Source of the DNA: Pseudomonas sp. L5B5
GTDB taxonomy: Bacteria; Pseudomonadota; Gammaproteobacteria; Pseudomonadales; Pseudomonadaceae
Length of the DNA stretch: 64,000 nucleotides
Reading direction: 5' to 3'
Assembly (NCBI RefSeq): GCF_020520285.1
Contig: NZ_CP084742.1
Span: 6,497,501-6,561,500 of the forward strand
The position numbers and the translations under genes were made by a program. The notes beneath the pieces were generated by a model. The model was given only the letters and a program-made list of their open reading frames with translations, was not told the origin of the DNA and ran no database searches. This document shows positions 8,296 through 18,024 of this stretch, piece by piece. Position 1 is the first letter of the stretch; each line of letters begins with the position of its first letter.

Positions 8296-8919
8296 TCAAT
8301 CGAATTGCACCCGCGCCGTCCTGCCCTGGTGGAAGTCGAACGCTTCGTGGATATCCCGCTCCACGGTGCGCCCCAGGGAGAGCGGCGGCAGTCGGTCCAG
8401 GGCGAAGAAGCCGACCTCGCTGACCTCGCTGCCGGCCATCGGTTGCCGGCGCTGTTGCCGGTCGCAGAGGAAATACAGCTTGTAGAAGTCGCGATGATCG
8501 GCCTTGTAGGGGCCCTTGGCCTTGTGCCGAATGCTGTACAGGCCACGCACCGCCACTTCGATCCCGGCCTCTTCGTGGATTTCCTTGATCACGTTCTCGC
8601 TGGCCGACAGGCCGACATCGGCAAAACCGCCGGGCAGAGCCCAGAGGCCGTCGGTGATCTCCCGTACCAGCAAGATCTTGTGGTCCTCGATCAGGGCGCC
8701 GCGCACTTCCACCATGGGGGTCGAATAGCGCTGGGCGAAATCCGACACCAGTTCGGTAATGCGCTCCAGCGGCACATTGCCCAGTTGCGCGAGCATCTGG
8801 TGGGCAATATCGGCGACTTCCTGGTAACGCTCGCGATCGTGGGCATCCTTGCAGAAATGCAGGCCGGTAGAGGCGATGGCTTGCAGGCGTTTGGCGTGGG
8901 TCAACCAGCTGCTTTCCAT
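8296..8919 (-). CDS. Nudix hydrolase with N-terminal extension
   Basis: A 207-residue protein. The Nudix domain starts near residue 70 (VEVRGALIEDHKILLVRE) and carries the Nudix box as GGFADVGLSASENVIKEIHE followed by EAG. The first Glu of the consensus GX5E is Leu and the REU triad reads KEI, while the metal-binding EE pair is kept. The N-terminal ~65 residues are the helical extension found on a Nudix subgroup. Nudix enzymes cleave nucleoside diphosphates linked to X; ADP-ribose or dinucleotides are likely substrates but not proven. It stands alone. Confidence 0.88.
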   Translation of the reverse strand: MESSWLTHAKRLQAIASTGLHFCKDAHDRERYQEVADIAHQMLAQLGNVPLERITELVSDFAQRYSTPMVEVRGALIEDHKILLVREITDGLWALPGGFADVGLSASENVIKEIHEEAGIEVAVRGLYSIRHKAKGPYKADHRDFYKLYFLCDRQQRRQPMAGSEVSEVGFFALDRLPPLSLGRTVERDIHEAFDFHQGRTARVQFD

Positions 8920-9020
8920 GAGAGATGCTCCTGCGAGGTCAGAGACAAGGCGCCTGTTTTAAGCCCTCGGCGCGTCGGGAGCAAGCACCACGCCGCGGCC
9001 GGCGGCGTGGTGCCGGAACA

Positions 9021-9988
<968 letters not shown>

Positions 9989-9992
<4 letters not shown>

Positions 9993-10984
9993 TGGGCGGA
10001 CTCCGGGGCGGCCAGCCAGCAGGCACTCTTGCGCTGCTCGCCGGCGTTGATCGAATGCAGCGGTGGCCGTTGGGCACACATCGCCATGGCCTGCGGGCAG
10101 CGCTCGCGGAAGGTGCAGCCGCCGGGCAGGTGGGCGAGGTTGGGCACCTGCCCGGGAATGGTCAGCAGCGGCGCGCCGGGGGCGACCTGTTCCGGCAGGC
10201 CGCTGAGCAGGCCACGGGTGTAGGGGTGCTGGGGGTCGAGCATGACTTGGGCGGTGCTGCCCTGTTCCACCACGGCGCCGGTGTACATCACATAGACCCG
10301 GTCGCAGAACTGCGAGACCACCGCCATGTCGTGGGTGATCAGGAGGATCGCGGTGCCCCGTTGCCGGGCCTTCTCGCGCAGCAACAGCAGTACCTGGCGC
10401 TGCACGGTGACGTCCAGGGCGGTAGTCGGTTCATCGGCGATCAGCAACTGCGGGTCGCAGGAAAACGCCAGGGCGATCATCACCCGCTGGCGCATACCCC
10501 CGGAGAGCTCGAAGGGGTAGGCCTGCAGCACCTGCTCGGGGTCGGCGATGTGCATGTCCCGCAGCAGGGCGATGGCCTTGGCCCGGGCCTGCTCCTGGCT
10601 CAGGCGCTGGTGATGGATGATCACGTCGAGCATCTGCCGGCCGATGCGCCGGGTCGGGTTGAGGGCGGTCATCGGCTCCTGGAAGATCATCGCCGCGTCG
10701 CGGCCGCGGATCTGCAGCAGTTGTTTTTCCGGGGTGGCGAGCATGTCGCGGCCCAGCAGGGACAGGCTGCCGGAGGTGATGCGGTAGCTGCGCTCGGGCA
10801 GCAGGCGCAGGCTGAGCATGGCGGTCACCGACTTGCCCGAACCGGACTCGCCGACCACGCCGACGATCTCCCCCGGGTTGACGTGCAGCGACACGCCGTT
10901 GAGGGCCTGCACGTTGCTGCGGTAGGCGGGGAATTCCAGGCTCAGGTTATCGATGTTGAGAACGGCGGATGAGCTCATGGTCAT
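9989..10984 (-). CDS. ddpD: Dipeptide ABC transporter, first ATP-binding protein
   Basis: A 331-residue OppD/DppD-type ATPase with Walker A GESGSGKS, signature LSGGMRQRVMIALAF and Walker B QLLIADEPTTALD, ending in the cysteine-containing tail (CTFRERCPQAMAMC). In OppD/DppD relatives this C-terminal region can hold an iron-sulphur cluster. Four-base overlaps with both neighbouring genes show translational coupling. It works as a heterodimer with DdpF. Confidence 0.88.
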
Positions 10985-11880
10985 TTCCCCTGTTGCCGTG
11001 GGTCGAGCAGGTCACGGATGCCGTCACCCAGCAGGTTGAAACCGGTGGCGGTGAACAGGATCGCCAGCCCGGGAAAGGTCGAGTACCACCAGTTGTCGAG
11101 GATGAAGTTGCGCCCGGTGGCGACCATCGCCCCCCATTCGGCGGTGGGTTGCTGCGCCCCCAGGCCGATGAAGCCCAGGGCCGAGGCCATGAGGATGGCG
11201 CTGCCGATGTCCAGGCTCAATTGCACCAGCAGCGGCGGCATGGCGTTGCGCCCCACGTGCCAGCTGACGATGTGCCAGCGTCCGGCGCCGTAGGTCTGGG
11301 CCGCCTTGACGTAGCCCATCTGGCGGATGCTCAGGGCCTGGCCCCGGGCCAGGCGCACATAGAACGGAATGCGCACCAGGGTGATCGCCAGCATGGCGTT
11401 GAACAGGCTTGGGCCCAGGGCGGCGGCCAGGGCCATGATCAGCACCAGCGACGGCACCGAGAGCATGATGTCCATCAGGCGCATGACCAGGCTGTCGAAG
11501 CGCCCGCCGATGATCCCCGACAGGCAACCCAACAGGCCCCCGGCCAGGCACGAGGCAAAGGCCACGAACAGGCCCACGCCCACCGACTGGCGGCTGCCGT
11601 GGAGCACCCGGCTGAACAGGTCGCGGCCGACTTCGTCGGTGCCGAACCAGTGGGCGGCGCTCGGGGCGGCCAGGCGCTGGGCGAGGTTCAGGGCGTTGGG
11701 GTCATGGCTCGACAGCCAGGGGGCGAAGGCCATGCACAGCAGCACCAGCAGGGTCATGCACAGCCCGGCGATGGTCAGCGGGCTTTGCCGCACGCGGTAG
11801 CCCAGGTAGGCCAGGCGTGGGCGCCAGCCGCTGGCCTGGGCCGTGGGTGGCGGCAGGGGAATGTTCAAGGGAGCGGACAT
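10981..11880 (-). CDS. ddpC: Dipeptide ABC transporter permease (DppC type)
   Basis: A 299-residue inner-membrane permease with six hydrophobic helices, the N-terminal extension of DppC-type proteins (HDPNALNLAQRLAAPSAAHW, FGTDEVGRDLFSR) and the EAA loop that contacts the ATPase (AAQTYGAGRWHIVSWHV). It pairs with DdpB to form the channel. Its start lies one base beyond the ddpB stop and its own stop overlaps ddpD. Confidence 0.9.
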   Translation of the reverse strand: MSAPLNIPLPPPTAQASGWRPRLAYLGYRVRQSPLTIAGLCMTLLVLLCMAFAPWLSSHDPNALNLAQRLAAPSAAHWFGTDEVGRDLFSRVLHGSRQSVGVGLFVAFASCLAGGLLGCLSGIIGGRFDSLVMRLMDIMLSVPSLVLIMALAAALGPSLFNAMLAITLVRIPFYVRLARGQALSIRQMGYVKAAQTYGAGRWHIVSWHVGRNAMPPLLVQLSLDIGSAILMASALGFIGLGAQQPTAEWGAMVATGRNFILDNWWYSTFPGLAILFTATGFNLLGDGIRDLLDPRQQGK

Positions 11881-11881
11881 C

Positions 11882-12898
11882 TCAACTTACCTCGCCAATG
11901 CGCGGATCGATCACCCGGTACAGCAGGTCGATCGCCATGTTCAGCAGCACATAAATGAACGACACCAGAATCGCGAAGCCCATCACTGCCGGGAAATCCA
12001 GGGCCTGGATCGACTTCACCACATAGGCGCCCATGCCCGGCCAGGCGAACACCGTCTCGGTCAGCACCGCGCCGTACAGCAGGTCGCCCAGGGTCAGGCC
12101 GAGCACCGTCACCGAGGGGATCAGCGCATTGGGCAGGGCGTGGCGCAAAATCACCGCCCAGCGCGACAGGCCGTAGGCCCGGGCGGTGCGGATGTAGTCC
12201 TCGCCCAGCTGGTCGAGCATGGCCGAGCGGATCTGCCGCGCCACCACCCCGAGGTTGACGAAACCCAGGGTCAACGCCGGCAGGATCAGGTGCTGCAGGG
12301 CATTGAGAAACAGCGGGATGTCCCCGGCCAGCAGCGAGTCGATCAGGTAGAAGCCGCTGACCGTGGGTGGTGGTTCCAGGCCCTCGTCCAGGCGCCCGCT
12401 GCCGGGTAGCCAGCCCAGGTGGCCGTAGAACAGCACGATCAGTCCCAGCCCCAGCCAGAACGCCGGGGTGGAAATCCCGGTGACCGCCAGGGTGCGGGCG
12501 ATCTGGTCGATAAAGCGGTTGTGATAGACCGCCGACAACACCCCCAGCGGCACCCCCACCAGCACCGACAGCAACAGCGCTGCCAGGGCCAGCTCCAGGG
12601 TCGCCGGGAAGAATGCCTGCAGGTCTTCCAGCACCGGGCGGCTGGTGCGGATCGAAGTGCCCAGGTCGCCGTGCAGCAGGTCGAGCATGTAGCGCCCGTA
12701 CTGCTGGTACAGCGGCAGGTCCAGGCCCAGTTGGTGGCGGATGTTCTGCACGATGGCGTCGCTGGCCCGGTCGCCGGCGATCAGCCGCGCCGGGTCACCG
12801 GGAATCAGGTGCGAGATGGTGAAGGTAATCAGCGAGACCCCGACCACGACCAGCAACAGGCCGAGCAGGCGTTTACGCAACATATTCAGGAAGGCCAT
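11882..12898 (-). CDS. ddpB: Dipeptide ABC transporter permease (DppB type)
   Basis: A 338-residue permease with the DppB N-terminal segment (FTISHLIPGDPARLIAG), six helices and the EAA loop YIRTARAYGLSRWAVILRH. It forms the translocation pore with DdpC. It is separated from ddpA by about 120 bp, a slightly larger gap than elsewhere in the operon, as is common after the abundant binding-protein gene. Confidence 0.9.
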   Translation of the reverse strand: MAFLNMLRKRLLGLLLVVVGVSLITFTISHLIPGDPARLIAGDRASDAIVQNIRHQLGLDLPLYQQYGRYMLDLLHGDLGTSIRTSRPVLEDLQAFFPATLELALAALLLSVLVGVPLGVLSAVYHNRFIDQIARTLAVTGISTPAFWLGLGLIVLFYGHLGWLPGSGRLDEGLEPPPTVSGFYLIDSLLAGDIPLFLNALQHLILPALTLGFVNLGVVARQIRSAMLDQLGEDYIRTARAYGLSRWAVILRHALPNALIPSVTVLGLTLGDLLYGAVLTETVFAWPGMGAYVVKSIQALDFPAVMGFAILVSFIYVLLNMAIDLLYRVIDPRIGEVS

Positions 12899-13017
12899 GA
12901 GGCAACCTCGTTAACGCTTGACGAACGGCAGGGGGGCACGACGGCACCCCAGCGGGAACACGGCAACCCGTCGCCAGCCCGGTTCAGGGGTTGGCGATGG
13001 GGAACGCAGAGCCGTTC

Positions 13018-14595
13018 CTACTTGCTGATTTCGGCGATGTTGAACACCTGTTCCAGCATCGGATGGAACACGTAGCCCTTCACCGAATCACGCATCGGCA
13101 GGCTGTAGTTCTTCTGGTACAGGTAGGCGTAGACGTTGTCCTTGAGGACGATCTTCTGCGCCTTCTGGTACAGCTCGATGCGCTTGGCGGTGTCGTTGGT
13201 GGCCGCCGCCTCGCGGATCAGGCTGTCGACCTCGGGGTTGCTGTAGAACGAGCGGTTGCCCGGCAAGCCCTGCAGGCTGGAGTCGAACCAGAAGTTCATG
13301 AACATGTAGGGGTCGGCGAAGTCCGGGCTCCAGGAGCCGATGGCCACGTCGAAGTCGCCCTTGCCCACCCGTTCACGCATGGTGGCGTTGGCCAGTTTTT
13401 CCATCTTCAGGTTGATGCCCAGGGGCGCCAGGCCCGCTTGCAGGGTCAGGCCGATGGATTCCCAGTTGGCGTCCTTGTCAGAGTAGAGGTAGGTCAGGTT
13501 GCTGATTTTCTGCGGAACCTTGGCCAGGTTGGCCTTGGCGCCGTCGAGGTTCTGCTGCATCAGCGGCAGGCTCGGGTCGTGGGCCCACATACCGTCGGGG
13601 ATCGGCCCGTTCATCAGCTTGGCCTGGCCCTTGAGGATGCCGTCGACAATGCCCTTGTAGTCGATGGCCTGGACAATGGCCTGGCGCGCCTCGACGTTGT
13701 CCAGGGGCGCACGCTGGTTGTTCAGGTACAGGTAGTTGACCCGCAGCGAGGGGAAGGTCTGGATCACGATCCCGGACTTGCCGGCCAGGGTGCCGAGCTG
13801 GTCTTCGGGCATGTCCTCGATGATGTCCAGGTCGCCGCGTTCCAGTTGCAGGCGGCGCACCGAGGCTTCGCTGATGATCTTGATCACCACCTTGTTCAGG
13901 CTCGGCTTGGTTCCTGCGTAGTAGCTGTTGGGTTCCAGCGTCAGCGACTGGCCCTTCTGCCAGTTGCTCAGGCGGAAGGCCCCGGAACCGGCGGTGTGGG
14001 TCGAGAGGTAGGCGTTGACGTCCTCGCCCTTGTTGGCCACGTCCGGGTTGATGATGCCGCCGCCGTTGTGGGCCAGGGTGTAGAGAAAGGGCGCGTAGGG
14101 CTTCTTCAGGGTGAAGCGCACGGTCAGCGGGTCGACCACGGCCACGCCCATGTCATCCGGGAAGGCCCCGGACGGCCCCTGCTTGAGCTGCATCAGGCGC
14201 TCGAAGGAGAACTTCACCGCGGCGGCGTCCACCGGCTTGCCGTCATCGAACTTGTTACCGGGCTTGAGCTTGAAATCCCAGGTCAGGTTGTCGGCCGAGG
14301 TGCTCCAGCTCTCGGCCAGGTCGCCCTGGACTTCGGTGCTGCCCTTGCCGTTCTCGACCTTGTAGGTCACCAGCTTCTGGTAGGCCGGGTAGGTCACGGC
14401 CCAGTCGTTGTTGTCGATGGTCACGGCGGGGTCGAGAGTCTGCGGATCGGCGGCCTTGCCGATCATCAGGGTGTCCTTGGGCGCGGCGGCGCTGGCCGCC
14501 TGCCAGGCGCCCAGGCTCAGGGCTGCGCACAGCAGCGACAGGACGACACGGGTGGACAGACGCACATCAGGGTGATTACGGGGGCTAGGGGTCAT
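13018..14595 (-). CDS. ddpA: Periplasmic dipeptide-binding protein (DppA family)
   Basis: A 525-residue extracellular solute-binding protein of family 5. A signal peptide ends near ALSLGAWQAASAAAPKD. Family features include LMIGKAADPQTLDP at the mature N-terminus and WSPDFADPYMF in the second lobe. The start at 14595 is chosen because AAGGA lies nine bases upstream; the ATG at 14613 has no ribosome site. Next to a D-Ala-D-Ala dipeptidase gene, the most likely ligand is D-Ala-D-Ala or a related cell-wall dipeptide. Confidence 0.88.
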   Translation of the reverse strand: MTPSPRNHPDVRLSTRVVLSLLCAALSLGAWQAASAAAPKDTLMIGKAADPQTLDPAVTIDNNDWAVTYPAYQKLVTYKVENGKGSTEVQGDLAESWSTSADNLTWDFKLKPGNKFDDGKPVDAAAVKFSFERLMQLKQGPSGAFPDDMGVAVVDPLTVRFTLKKPYAPFLYTLAHNGGGIINPDVANKGEDVNAYLSTHTAGSGAFRLSNWQKGQSLTLEPNSYYAGTKPSLNKVVIKIISEASVRRLQLERGDLDIIEDMPEDQLGTLAGKSGIVIQTFPSLRVNYLYLNNQRAPLDNVEARQAIVQAIDYKGIVDGILKGQAKLMNGPIPDGMWAHDPSLPLMQQNLDGAKANLAKVPQKISNLTYLYSDKDANWESIGLTLQAGLAPLGINLKMEKLANATMRERVGKGDFDVAIGSWSPDFADPYMFMNFWFDSSLQGLPGNRSFYSNPEVDSLIREAAATNDTAKRIELYQKAQKIVLKDNVYAYLYQKNYSLPMRDSVKGYVFHPMLEQVFNIAEISK

Positions 14596-14746
14596 GCCGG
14601 TTTCCTTGATCATTCGATGATTGGAAGTTCGTCAGGTTTTTTATAAAAGCTATAACCGGGCAGTTGGAGCTGAAGCGGTGGGGCGGGTAACGACCGGCTT
14701 GGGGCAGTGGGCTGCCTGTTGTTGTGGCCGGCTGGGGAACGGGACA

Positions 14747-15304
14747 TCAGTGTTCGAAGGGCTGCTCGTGCTCCTGGATCAGGGGGAAATCCTCGGCGTT
14801 GGGCAGTTCGTAGTGCCACCACTCGGTAGGGATCGCCTCGAAGCCGGCGCTGAGCATGATCCCCAGCAGCATCAGGCGATTGCGCTGCACCTGGGGCGGC
14901 AGGTCGCTGTAGAACTGGTGCGACTTGGGTTCCATGGCATCGAACGCGGTGCCCATGTCCAGCGGCTGGCCGGTTTCATCCACCAGGGTCAGGTCCACGG
15001 CCACGCCCCGGGTGTGGTGCGAGCCCAGGCGCGGGTCGCGCACGTAGTCCGGGTCCGGCAGGGCCTGCCACAGCAGCTGCTGGGCGTAGGCCGGGCGATA
15101 GGCGTCGTAGATGCGCAGGCCCAGGCCGGCCATGCGCGCCAGCTGGCTGGCCTTGTACAGGCAGGCCGCGGCGTCCTTGTGCAGCAGGCAGCGGGCGTTG
15201 CGGTAGATCACCTGGCCGGCCAGGTTGTCGGCGCTGGCGTACACCAGGTCGATTTCCAGTTGGTGGCGCTGGGCGTCGATTTCGACAAGGGGGCTGTTGT
15301 TCAC
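14747..15304 (-). CDS. ddpX: D-alanyl-D-alanine dipeptidase (VanX/DdpX family)
   Basis: A 185-residue zinc dipeptidase. VanX-type active-site residues are present: Arg70 (DAYRP), zinc ligands His97 and Asp104 in SHHTRGVAVD, catalytic Glu160 and zinc ligand His163 in EWWHYE. It splits D-Ala-D-Ala to D-alanine. Without a signal peptide it is cytosolic and would act after import by the Ddp transporter encoded just downstream. The gene order is that of the E. coli ddp operon, where it serves re-use of murein dipeptide; no vanH/vanA-type genes are present, so resistance is not implied. Confidence 0.93.
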   Translation of the reverse strand: MNNSPLVEIDAQRHQLEIDLVYASADNLAGQVIYRNARCLLHKDAAACLYKASQLARMAGLGLRIYDAYRPAYAQQLLWQALPDPDYVRDPRLGSHHTRGVAVDLTLVDETGQPLDMGTAFDAMEPKSHQFYSDLPPQVQRNRLMLLGIMLSAGFEAIPTEWWHYELPNAEDFPLIQEHEQPFEH

Positions 15305-15336
15305 TCACTCACTCCATCTTGGATAACGCTTGAAGG

Positions 15337-16197
15337 TCAGGATTCGAACTGGCCGAAGGCTTCCTGCAGCTTGCGGTTCTTGGCCAGGCGCTGGTCCAGG
15401 CGCTCGCCATAGCCCTCGGCCACGGCGGACACCATCAGGTTGAACAGGCAGGTCAGGGGCGCGAGGGAATCCCAGAACTGGCCGACGTCGGTTTTCAACT
15501 GCAGCAGGTCCAGCGGGTAGTCCCGGGCCCAGGGGCACTGCAGGTCGGTGACCAGGGCCAGGGGCAGGGCGTTGGCATTGGCCACTTCGCAGAAGGTCTG
15601 GGTGATGGCGGAGTAGGCGCGAAAGTCGGAGATGATCGCGTAGAGCTTGGCGAAGCCGGAGTTCAGGGTCTCGGCGTAGATGCCCGACAGCCCGTCCACG
15701 TAGTAGACCTTGGGGCGGATGTATTCCAGGTGGCTGTGGAAGGCGTTGAGGATGCCCCGGGTCGACTGGATGCCGATGATGAACACCGCGTCGGCCTCGA
15801 CGATCTGTTGCACGATGGCGGCGAAGGACTGGCTGCGCGCCAGGCCATAGACATGCTGGATGGCCTCGATCTCGCGATGCATCGAGCGCTCCAGGGCGTC
15901 GTCTTGGTCCGCCTCGCTGCGAAAGGCGCCCAGCCGGTCGGTGATCAGCCAGGAGGCCGGGGCATCACCGCGCAACCCCTGCTTGACGTCATCCAGGTTG
16001 CGATAGCCCAGGGAACGCAGGAAGCGCCCCACGGAAATCCCCGTGGTGCCGGCTTGCTGGGCGATGCTGTCGGCGGTCTCGAAGGGCAACTGCTGGAGGT
16101 TGGCCAGCAGGTAGGTGGCGATGCGCTTGCCGGTGGGCGTCAGGTTTGCAAACTGCTGTTCCAGGGTGACTTGGAAACTGTTCTTGTCCATGACCAT
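15337..16197 (-). CDS. RpiR/MurR family transcriptional regulator
   Basis: A 286-residue regulator with an N-terminal RpiR-type HTH (about 10-75, TADSIAQQAGTTGISVGRFL) and a C-terminal SIS sugar-isomerase fold (about 125-265, IVEADAVFIIGIQSTRGIL). RpiR proteins often control use of amino sugars or cell-wall compounds; MurR is the known muropeptide example. It heads the ddpX-ddpABCDF gene set, so it most likely responds to a cell-wall degradation product. The ATG may be at 16197 or 16191; neither has a clear ribosome site. Confidence 0.88.
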   Translation of the reverse strand: MVMDKNSFQVTLEQQFANLTPTGKRIATYLLANLQQLPFETADSIAQQAGTTGISVGRFLRSLGYRNLDDVKQGLRGDAPASWLITDRLGAFRSEADQDDALERSMHREIEAIQHVYGLARSQSFAAIVQQIVEADAVFIIGIQSTRGILNAFHSHLEYIRPKVYYVDGLSGIYAETLNSGFAKLYAIISDFRAYSAITQTFCEVANANALPLALVTDLQCPWARDYPLDLLQLKTDVGQFWDSLAPLTCLFNLMVSAVAEGYGERLDQRLAKNRKLQEAFGQFES

Positions 16198-16337
16198 CTC
16201 GCCGGGCGTTCGCGGAAAATGTTATTGGAATTTCATTTTTGTATTTTGTGTTAGAAACATAACATCGGCTTTCGCGTCAAAACAAGGCTTTTGTCCGGGG
16301 TGGTCGTTTTCGGCAGAAAGTGACGCTGCTGGCTATC
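16198..16337 (-). promoter_or_regulatory. AT-rich promoter region of the ddp operon
   Basis: An unusually AT-rich 60-bp stretch (about 16217-16270). ATGTTAT at 16219 and ATAACAT at 16258 form inverted half-sites around TGGAATTTCATTTTTG, a plausible RpiR operator and promoter. Confidence 0.5.
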
Positions 16338-16844
16338 TCAGGCCGATGGAGGGGAAGCGCTCAGCCACTGCCCGAGGTCGCGGATGGCGGCTTCCACACA
16401 GGTGCTGCGGCCGCTCCAGGTGCAGGCCAGCATCAGGTTGCGCGGCAGGTTGAAGTCCTCCACCGCAAAGCCCTGGGCGTCGCGCCCGCAGGCGTCATGG
16501 GGTACTTGCTGGCGCAGGGTGGCGGGGCCTTCGAAGTAGGCCCACACCGGTTTGCCCAGGGCGATGGCTGCGCCCACTTCAAAGGCGGTGCCGGAATCCG
16601 GCTCCAGGCCGCGAAAATCGTTGAGGTTGGCCAGCAGCGCCGTGCAGTCGTGGATCATCTGCAGGTTCTGCCGGCAGATCCACTGGGCCGTGGCCGCTGG
16701 CGAGAGGTTTGGCGGCGCCTGGTTATCCAGGGGAAACAGGCCGTGCAGGCCCTGGGCACTGCACAGTCGCTTGAGGTATGTGCCATGGTCCTTCGCATCG
16801 GTGCGGAACACGTCGAAGCCTGCGAGGTAGATACGTGGGGGCAT
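16338..16844 (-). CDS. Nucleoside 2-deoxyribosyltransferase
   Basis: A 168-residue protein with features of the deoxyribosyltransferase family: N-terminal IYLAGFDVFR, the NLNDFRGLEPDSGTAFEVG segment with the catalytic Glu in the final FEVG, and KPVWAYF. These enzymes move deoxyribose between bases during nucleoside salvage; some relatives are hydrolases of modified nucleotides. It stands as a single gene 18 bp from the GNAT gene in the same direction. Family assignment is good, exact substrate unknown. Confidence 0.85.
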   Translation of the reverse strand: MPPRIYLAGFDVFRTDAKDHGTYLKRLCSAQGLHGLFPLDNQAPPNLSPAATAQWICRQNLQMIHDCTALLANLNDFRGLEPDSGTAFEVGAAIALGKPVWAYFEGPATLRQQVPHDACGRDAQGFAVEDFNLPRNLMLACTWSGRSTCVEAAIRDLGQWLSASPPSA

Positions 16845-16861
16845 GGGCGCTCCTGTGCGGT

Positions 16862-17314
16862 TCAGTCCAGCGGTTTGCTCATGTACACCCGGCGCAGTCC
16901 ATTCTCCACCGTGCGGTGGGTTTCCACGTACCCGTGGCGGCCGTACAGGGCGATGTTCTCGGTCATGGCTTCATTGGTGTACAGGCGTACGCAACTGTGG
17001 CCGGCAGCCAGGGCCTGTTGCTCGGCAAAGGCCAGCAGTTGCCGGCCATGGCCTCGACCCTGGGCTTCGGGGCTGACCGCGAGGTTGTCCAGCAGCAGGG
17101 CTTCCTGGGCGCCGAGCAGGACAATGAAACCGGCGATCGCCTGCTCCTCCTCCAGCACCCAGACCTGCTCGGCCAGCACCAGGCAGGAATAGTCTTCGAG
17201 CATTGGCGCCGGTTCCCGGCCGATCTGCGCGATATAGGGCGCGTAGGCGCTCTTGGCGATGCGTTCGATGGCGCTCAGGTCGGGCAGGGCGGCGGGGCGT
17301 ATGGTCGGCGGCAT
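16862..17314 (-). CDS. GNAT family N-acetyltransferase
   Basis: About 150 residues with the GNAT fold. The acetyl-CoA pyrophosphate loop is VSPEAQGRGHGRQLLAFAE (Q/R-x-x-G-x-G/A motif), followed by the late motif LYTNEAMTENIALYGRHGYV. Substrate unknown. The start is uncertain: ATG at 17314 gives a family-typical beginning (MPPTIRPA), whereas ATG at 17359 follows GGGGTGG and would add 15 residues. The upstream region is a REPIN. Confidence 0.85.
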   Translation of the reverse strand: MPPTIRPAALPDLSAIERIAKSAYAPYIAQIGREPAPMLEDYSCLVLAEQVWVLEEEQAIAGFIVLLGAQEALLLDNLAVSPEAQGRGHGRQLLAFAEQQALAAGHSCVRLYTNEAMTENIALYGRHGYVETHRTVENGLRRVYMSKPLD

Positions 17315-17411
17315 GGCGGCGAATGCTCGGGCGGCGGGGGATGGGGCAAGCATAGGCATAAAAAACCACCCCATGGCGCAATGCCGTTCAGCCAAGGCCA
17401 AGCGCTGTTCT

Positions 17412-17502
17412 TGTGGCGAGGGAGCTTGCTCGCGCTGGACTGCTTAGCAGTCCTCTTTATTGGGGCCGCTGCGCGCCCCAGTGGAAGGCTCCCTCGTCAC
17501 AC
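17412..17502. repeat. REPIN of the GTGGCGAGGGAGC type
   Basis: TGTGGCGAGGGAGC at the left end is mirrored by GGCTCCCTCGTCACAC at the right, with a small hairpin (GGACTGC/GCAGTCC) in between. This is the common P. fluorescens REP sequence and is different in sequence from the elements at 4445, 21912 and 24265. Confidence 0.75.
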
Positions 17503-17539
17503 TGACCGGCATTACCCCGTAGGGAGGTTTCAGGCCGGC

Positions 17540-17896
17540 TCATTCACCGCGATAGATGCAGCCGCTGGTGCAGGTTTCATGGATGCGGATGGCACTCAGC
17601 TCCGGCAGCAGGGGCTTGAGTTCGTTCCAGATCCACTTGGCGAGGACTTCGCTGGTGGGGTTTTCCAGGCCGGGAATGTCGTTCAGGTAGTTGTGATCCA
17701 GGCGCTCGTACAGTGGCTTGAAGATCGCCTTGATTTCCGAGAAGTCACGAATCCAGCCCGTATGCGGATCGACCTCGCCGCTCAGGTGGATCGCCACCTT
17801 GAACGAGTGGCCATGGAGGCGGCCGCACTTGTGGCCCTCGGGCACGAAAGGCAGGCGGTGGGCGGATTCGAAGGTAAATTCTTTGAAGATTTCCAC
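17540..17896 (-). CDS. queD: 6-carboxy-5,6,7,8-tetrahydropterin synthase
   Basis: A 118-residue QueD/PTPS-like protein making 6-carboxytetrahydropterin from dihydroneopterin triphosphate, an early step to queuosine in tRNA. Zinc ligands His13, His28 and His30 and catalytic Cys24 are visible in FESAHRL and CGRLHGHSF; the conserved DFSEIK and LDHNYLND follow, and the end carries the ETCTSGC segment. The start is GTG at 17896, which gives the family N-terminus [15 protein letters not shown]. It is not next to other queuosine genes. Confidence 0.95.
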   Translation of the reverse strand: MEIFKEFTFESAHRLPFVPEGHKCGRLHGHSFKVAIHLSGEVDPHTGWIRDFSEIKAIFKPLYERLDHNYLNDIPGLENPTSEVLAKWIWNELKPLLPELSAIRIHETCTSGCIYRGE

Positions 17897-18024
17897 GGTG
17901 TCGGTCAGCTCTGTCGGATGGCATCGCCCTGGGGCGAAATGAGGCAGGCGGCGAGTCTATCAGCTTGCCCCACCGCTTGCGGAAAAACCCTGACTAAAGG
18001 GTCAGTCCGCAGCCGTTCCGGGTC

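Noticed and set aside
12991..14646. A 551-codon frame opposite ddpA
   Set aside because: Shadow frame; ddpA has signal peptide, ribosome site and family motifs.
14747..15304. VanX-type vancomycin resistance
   Set aside because: Only the dipeptidase is present with an importer; no vanH or vanA ligase genes, and the order is that of the nutritional ddp operon.
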